Shown piece after piece: positions 34,417-38,245 of a stretch of 38,245 nucleotides of DNA. Position 1 is the stretch's first letter. The number at the start of each line of letters is the position of its first letter. Location: assembly GCA_001824915.1 (NCBI GenBank), contig MHTS01000009.1, positions 1 to 38,245 of the forward strand. Direction: 5' to 3'. The notes under the pieces are model-generated. The model saw only the letters and a list, made by a program, of their open reading frames with translations. It searched no databases and was not told where the DNA came from. The translations under genes and the position numbers were made by a program. This stretch comes from Candidatus Wildermuthbacteria bacterium RIFCSPHIGHO2_01_FULL_48_27b (lineage in GTDB: Bacteria > Patescibacteriota > Minisyncoccia > Minisyncoccales > UBA10102).

Positions 34417-34855
34417 GATAAATGAAATAAACTGATATGACAAACAAAGATGTAGTCAACAAGCCGGAAACCAAGCAGTAGAAACAAAGCGCGTCCAGCA
34501 AAACTATCTGCGCGAACACAAACCAAAGCGTAGCTAAAAATCCTCCTATCGGCAAAAGCACAGCCCCCTTCAGAAATACCGCGTTTTTACGATCAAGAAA
34601 CGCGACAATCAAAAGCAAAACCGCAAGGTAGTAAAAAGCTCCAAACAGCGCCACAGGCATCCCAAATACAGTGGCATACTGGCTGCTTAAGACCTGTTCG
34701 CATCCATTCAAAATAGAACAAGGTATTTCAAACCCGAGGTAATGCTTGGCTGTAAGGTAAGCAGCATCGAGAAATCCCGCGAAACTCAAACCCAGCATGC
34801 AAAATATCCACCAGCGGGGCACGGGTTTACTCTGCAGGTTCTGCGGAAGTTCCAT
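34376..34855 (-). CDS. vitamin K epoxide reductase family protein
   Basis: 159 aa; GFLDAAYLTAKHYLG...CSILNGCEQVLSSQYATVFGMPVALFGAFYYL...DALCFYCLVSGLLTT. Confidence 0.9.
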   Translation of the reverse strand: MELPQNLQSKPVPRWWIFCMLGLSFAGFLDAAYLTAKHYLGFEIPCSILNGCEQVLSSQYATVFGMPVALFGAFYYLAVLLLIVAFLDRKNAVFLKGAVLLPIGGFLATLWFVFAQIVLLDALCFYCLVSGLLTTSLFVISVYFIYHGYFEGFRRNGNI

Positions 34856-35504
34856 GTTGCTCTAGAGCCGCCAACACAAGCTGGCGGAGTTGTTCATACG
34901 TTTGCGGGTTTGAAATCCGCACTCCCCTGAAGAAAAAAGAGGGGGTACTGTTTAGGCCATCTGCAAGCGCGGACGCATAATCTTCTTGCACGCGATCGCG
35001 CACTTCGTTTGATTTCAAATCGTTGCGAAATTGCTGCTCGTCCAAACCCACAGAAACGGCGTATTCCGCGAACGTATCCTCGGGGTTGGATATTTTCGCC
35101 CACGAAGATTGTTTTTCGAACAAAACATCGTGCATTTCCCAAAATTTTCCCTGGAGAGCTGCTGCTTGCGCCGCTCGCGCTGAAAGCTCCGCATTCGGGT
35201 GAATTTGCCGCAAAGGCAGATGGCGATACGCAACCGCTATTTCGCTGCCGAATTCCTGCTCCAACTGCTTAATAAGGGGAACGTACGCAGCGCACGCGGG
35301 ACACTGAAAATCACCGTACTCTACCAACACCAATGAAGAATCACGATTCCCCTTGATATTGTCGCGCGCGGAAACAGGAAGGGAAAGTTGCGAGCCAAAG
35401 CCATTTTGTTGATCTTGAGCAGGAGGGGTAGCGAAAGAAAGCACCAGAAAAATTCCGGCCGCAACCGCAACGCCTACTCCACCCCAAATAAAAATACTTT
35501 TCAT
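34827..35504 (-). CDS. DsbA-family thiol oxidoreductase (CPAC)
   Basis: 225 aa; N-terminal anchor, LVEYGDFQCPACAAYVPLIKQL. Confidence 0.9.
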   Translation of the reverse strand: MKSIFIWGGVGVAVAAGIFLVLSFATPPAQDQQNGFGSQLSLPVSARDNIKGNRDSSLVLVEYGDFQCPACAAYVPLIKQLEQEFGSEIAVAYRHLPLRQIHPNAELSARAAQAAALQGKFWEMHDVLFEKQSSWAKISNPEDTFAEYAVSVGLDEQQFRNDLKSNEVRDRVQEDYASALADGLNSTPSFFFRGVRISNPQTYEQLRQLVLAALEQHGTSAEPAE

Positions 35505-36193
35505 AATTTTCCTAATTCTGCATCAATAATTGCTTTTAAGTTGGCGTATGGAAGCGCGCCCCGGACAGGAGTATTATTCACGAAACTTCCCGGCGTACCG
35601 GCTATGCCAAAACTTACACCCTCCTGAAGTTGCGCTTCTACTTTATTTGTGTATGTGTGCGCGCTCACGCATGTATCAAACTGAGCCATATTAACTCCAA
35701 CTTGCTCTGCGACTTCCCGATAGAGCGCATTACCCAAGCGCTGTTGATTTGCAAACATCGCGTCCGCGAACTGCCAAAAACCCTCTGAACCCTTTTGTTC
35801 GCCCACACATTCTGCGGCTTCGGCCGCCGGCCTTGCTTCAGGATGAATCTGATCAAGCGGGAAATGCCTGTATATCCATCTCACCTGATCACCATATTCT
35901 TCTAACGCCTGTAGCATTGTTGGATGAAACTGCCTGCAGAACGGACACTGAAAGTCGGAGTATTCAATAATCGCAATAGGAGCTGAAGGATTACCCCGAA
36001 TATAATCTCCGGCGCTTACGGTAGGAACTGAACCGACAACTTTATTATCTTCGGGCAGGTCGCCTCCTGTTTGCGCGGACAAACCTTGCTGGGCAGGAAT
36101 ATTCAAGCCTCCGGTAGCGAAGACCGCAATTGCTATTATTACTCCCGCTCCAAGAATTGAGGCAGGAACGAACAGTTTTTTGTAGTTTTCCAT
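35501..36193 (-). CDS. DsbA-family thiol oxidoreductase (CPFC)
   Basis: 230 aa; N-terminal anchor, IIEYSDFQCPFCRQFHPTMLQAL, GIAGTPGSFVNNTPVRGALPY. Confidence 0.92.
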   Translation of the reverse strand: MENYKKLFVPASILGAGVIIAIAVFATGGLNIPAQQGLSAQTGGDLPEDNKVVGSVPTVSAGDYIRGNPSAPIAIIEYSDFQCPFCRQFHPTMLQALEEYGDQVRWIYRHFPLDQIHPEARPAAEAAECVGEQKGSEGFWQFADAMFANQQRLGNALYREVAEQVGVNMAQFDTCVSAHTYTNKVEAQLQEGVSFGIAGTPGSFVNNTPVRGALPYANLKAIIDAELGKL

Positions 36194-36237
36194 AAAAAAG
36201 TTAGCTTATTATATACCCTCTAGCCTATCATATGAAC

Positions 36238-37173
36238 TTAGCCTCTCGCAAGATGTTCGTATGCTGCAGTAGCTGCCACAGCCCCCGTAGCCGCCGCTGT
36301 AATATCCTGCTTAAAACTACCGAAATGCGTCGTGGCGTCGCCCGCCGCGAAAATACCGGGCACCCGCGTTCGCATCATATTATCCACCTTCATATATCCT
36401 TTCTCGTCCAGCTCAAGTCCCAGCTGGTCGGCAAATGCTCTGTCTGGATCGAAGCCAATTTCAATAAACATACCGTCTACCACTAGATCGTCTGATTCTT
36501 CGCCGGTTTTATGCTTTGTACTCGAAAGAACCAACTTTTCCAACTTCTGCGCTCCTACGATCTCCTTGATCTCGTGGTCGAGCAATACCTCTACTTTATC
36601 TCCGAGGTTTTTCATGCGTTCTGCGTTTATTGGCTCTGCGTGCACCTCTGAACCCCGCACAATTAAATAAACTTTCTTTGCGTATTCTGCCAGGAAATTT
36701 ACCCCTTTCACTGAAGAGTCACCTCCACCCACCATTGCCACAGTTTTGCCGCCATACAAAGGACCGTCGCACGTCCAGCAATAGTGCACTCCATTGCCCG
36801 TAAGCTCTTTTTCGTTGGGAAGATTGAGATGGCGCCTTCGAGAACCAATGGCAAGAATCACCGTTGCTCCCTCGAACATTTCTTTTTCGGTGGCCACGCG
36901 GAATCCGTTTTCGCTTTTCTCAATGTTCACCACCCGTCCTTTTGCGATTTCCGCGCCCGCCTCTACTGCCTGCTCTTTCATTATCTTCATCAACTCATAT
37001 CCGTCGAGCGCCTTCACTCCAGGATAATTCTCAATTCGCCCTGCCGTACTTGTTTCCCCGCCAAATTCCCCCGCGACCACAAGGGTGGACATTTTATATC
37101 TGCCCGCGTACAACGCGGCAGCCAACCCCGCCGCTCCCGAACCTACAACAATGAGATCATACTTCATGCCCAT
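36238..37173 (-). CDS. trxB: thioredoxin reductase-like flavoprotein
   Basis: 311 aa; YDLIVVGSGAAGLAAALYAGRY, HYCWTCDGPLYGGKTVAMVGGGDSSVKG, VPGIFAAGDATTHFGSFKQDITAAATGAVAA. Confidence 0.92.
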   Translation of the reverse strand: MGMKYDLIVVGSGAAGLAAALYAGRYKMSTLVVAGEFGGETSTAGRIENYPGVKALDGYELMKIMKEQAVEAGAEIAKGRVVNIEKSENGFRVATEKEMFEGATVILAIGSRRRHLNLPNEKELTGNGVHYCWTCDGPLYGGKTVAMVGGGDSSVKGVNFLAEYAKKVYLIVRGSEVHAEPINAERMKNLGDKVEVLLDHEIKEIVGAQKLEKLVLSSTKHKTGEESDDLVVDGMFIEIGFDPDRAFADQLGLELDEKGYMKVDNMMRTRVPGIFAAGDATTHFGSFKQDITAAATGAVAATAAYEHLARG

Positions 37174-37194
37174 ATCGTATCATTTTATTTTCTT

Positions 37195-38037
37195 CTAGCT
37201 CAAGAGGGCATTCCAGTCTGCCGAAAATCGTTCCACCCCAACATCCGTCAGCTCATGTGAAATGTCAAACGCGGTCCAGTCTTGTTCCAAGTTCAATTCT
37301 TCGTAAAGAATAGGTGTAAGCGCTTCTGGCTTATAAAAGTCCTCACGCGCCGGCAAGCCTGCTTGAGCCCACTCTCGCAGAACTTTGAGGGGACTTGTGA
37401 GAATATCGGAACCCAATTGAACTGCCGCGAGCAGATGGTGAAGATTCCGCACGGACGCGGTTAAAACTTCCACATGACCATCGCCTTTTTGGTACATCTT
37501 TAAGATATTCTCAATCAAATCCATACCATTCTCTCCCCGATCGTCAAGCCGGCCGATAAAGGGAGAAAGGAATACGTTGCCCCTTTTTGCGCCGCGCGTA
37601 GCGGCATACACGGCCGCTGCCTGTTGTTGTGAAAAAACAAGCGTCATATTCACACGCATACCTTCTTTGACACTCTGTTGAGCCGCCTTCAGCCCTTCCC
37701 TGGTTGTAGGATATTTAATATGGGCGTTTGGAATCCAAGCGAACATTTCTCTCCCTTGCCTAAGCATCTCTTCGGCGCTCGTGTGTTTGTCCGCGTACAC
37801 CTCAATAGATACGGAACCTTCGGGGATAACCCGTGATACTTCCTCCACGACTCCACGGTAAAACCCGAGGAGCTCCTCCCTGGTGAACTTTTTTCCCGCG
37901 GTTTCGGGATTTTTCGCTATGAGAGAGGGATTCGTTGTTTGCCCATCGAGAAATCCGAGAAACGCCATTGTTTCTTTTGTTTCTGCCGGATCTCCGCTGT
38001 CCAAAAATATTTTTGTTCTCAAATTCTCTGGTTTCAT
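37195..38037 (-). CDS. tal: transaldolase
   Basis: 280 aa; KIFLDSGDPAETKE...DGQTTNPSLIAK, NAHIKYPTTREGLKAA, VNMTLVFSQQQA, FLSPFIGRLDD. Confidence 0.9.
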   Translation of the reverse strand: MKPENLRTKIFLDSGDPAETKETMAFLGFLDGQTTNPSLIAKNPETAGKKFTREELLGFYRGVVEEVSRVIPEGSVSIEVYADKHTSAEEMLRQGREMFAWIPNAHIKYPTTREGLKAAQQSVKEGMRVNMTLVFSQQQAAAVYAATRGAKRGNVFLSPFIGRLDDRGENGMDLIENILKMYQKGDGHVEVLTASVRNLHHLLAAVQLGSDILTSPLKVLREWAQAGLPAREDFYKPEALTPILYEELNLEQDWTAFDISHELTDVGVERFSADWNALLS

Positions 38038-38055
38038 ATTTTGTAAGGCTAAGCC

Positions 38056-38241
38056 TTACTCAAGCATTAAATGCTCAATCGTATTAATTTTTCGCGTTGT
38101 CAAAGCATTCTCGACAAAATCTTTGTATTTTGCTGGGTCAGCGAAAAGGCTATGCGCGACCCCTTTATCAATAATTGGAGAATCTCTTTCACCCAAGTAT
38201 TCAAGGTGAGTACTCCACGAATATGATTCTGCAAACTGCAT
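38056..38241 (-). CDS. C-terminal part of an unidentified protein reaching the window edge
   Basis: 61-aa ORF just upstream of transaldolase in the same orientation; true start may lie outside the window. Confidence 0.4.
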   Translation of the reverse strand: MQFAESYSWSTHLEYLGERDSPIIDKGVAHSLFADPAKYKDFVENALTTRKINTIEHLMLE

Positions 38242-38245
38242 TATT

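Noticed and set aside
1-38245. CRISPR array, prophage, integrase or transposase genes
   Set aside because: No regularly spaced repeats, cas genes, phage structural genes or transposase ORFs seen in the window.

Overview
The window is a bacterial chromosome segment that looks like Candidate Phyla Radiation/Patescibacteria (inferred from protein style and gene complement; not tested phylogenetically). Its core is one contiguous minus-strand str-S10-spc ribosomal cluster (about 20.87 kb down to 4.84 kb): rpsL-rpsG-fusA-85aa ORF-tuf-rpsJ-rplC-rplD-rplW-rplB-rpsS-rplV-rpsC-rplP-rpmC-rpsQ-rplN-rplX-rplE-rpsZ-rpsH-rplF-rplR-rpsE-rplO-secY-adk-map. There is no rpmD (uL30) between rpsE and rplO. After map the alpha operon does not follow; instead come a WG-repeat protein, a GT2 glycosyltransferase, galT, a DedA protein, tpiA, csaA and a YkuK-like RNase H-fold protein. 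On the other side are an M50 protease, rpmB, tRNA-Pro(GGG), a CorA-like protein, HU, a histidine kinase, an MFS protein, ndk, a ComEC-like MBL protein, uppP, DoxX, and a redox block (ATP-cone nuclease, VKOR, two DsbA-like proteins, trxB, transaldolase). The most interesting non-coding signals are four intergenic loci that each combine a promoter-like sequence, a strongly foldable body and a terminator-like end: + ~86-385, - ~24146-24265, - ~25827-25996 and + ~31928-32060. I could not assign any of them to a known RNA family by eye. The most interesting coding-level signals are a palindromic repeat sharing a core (CCGYCTYGASTCGG) read in the same frame as R-L-[D/E]-S inside three unrelated proteins including ribosomal protein S3, a 20-bp direct repeat flanking csaA, and an ATP-cone/Mrr-like nuclease gene overlapping a VKOR gene.
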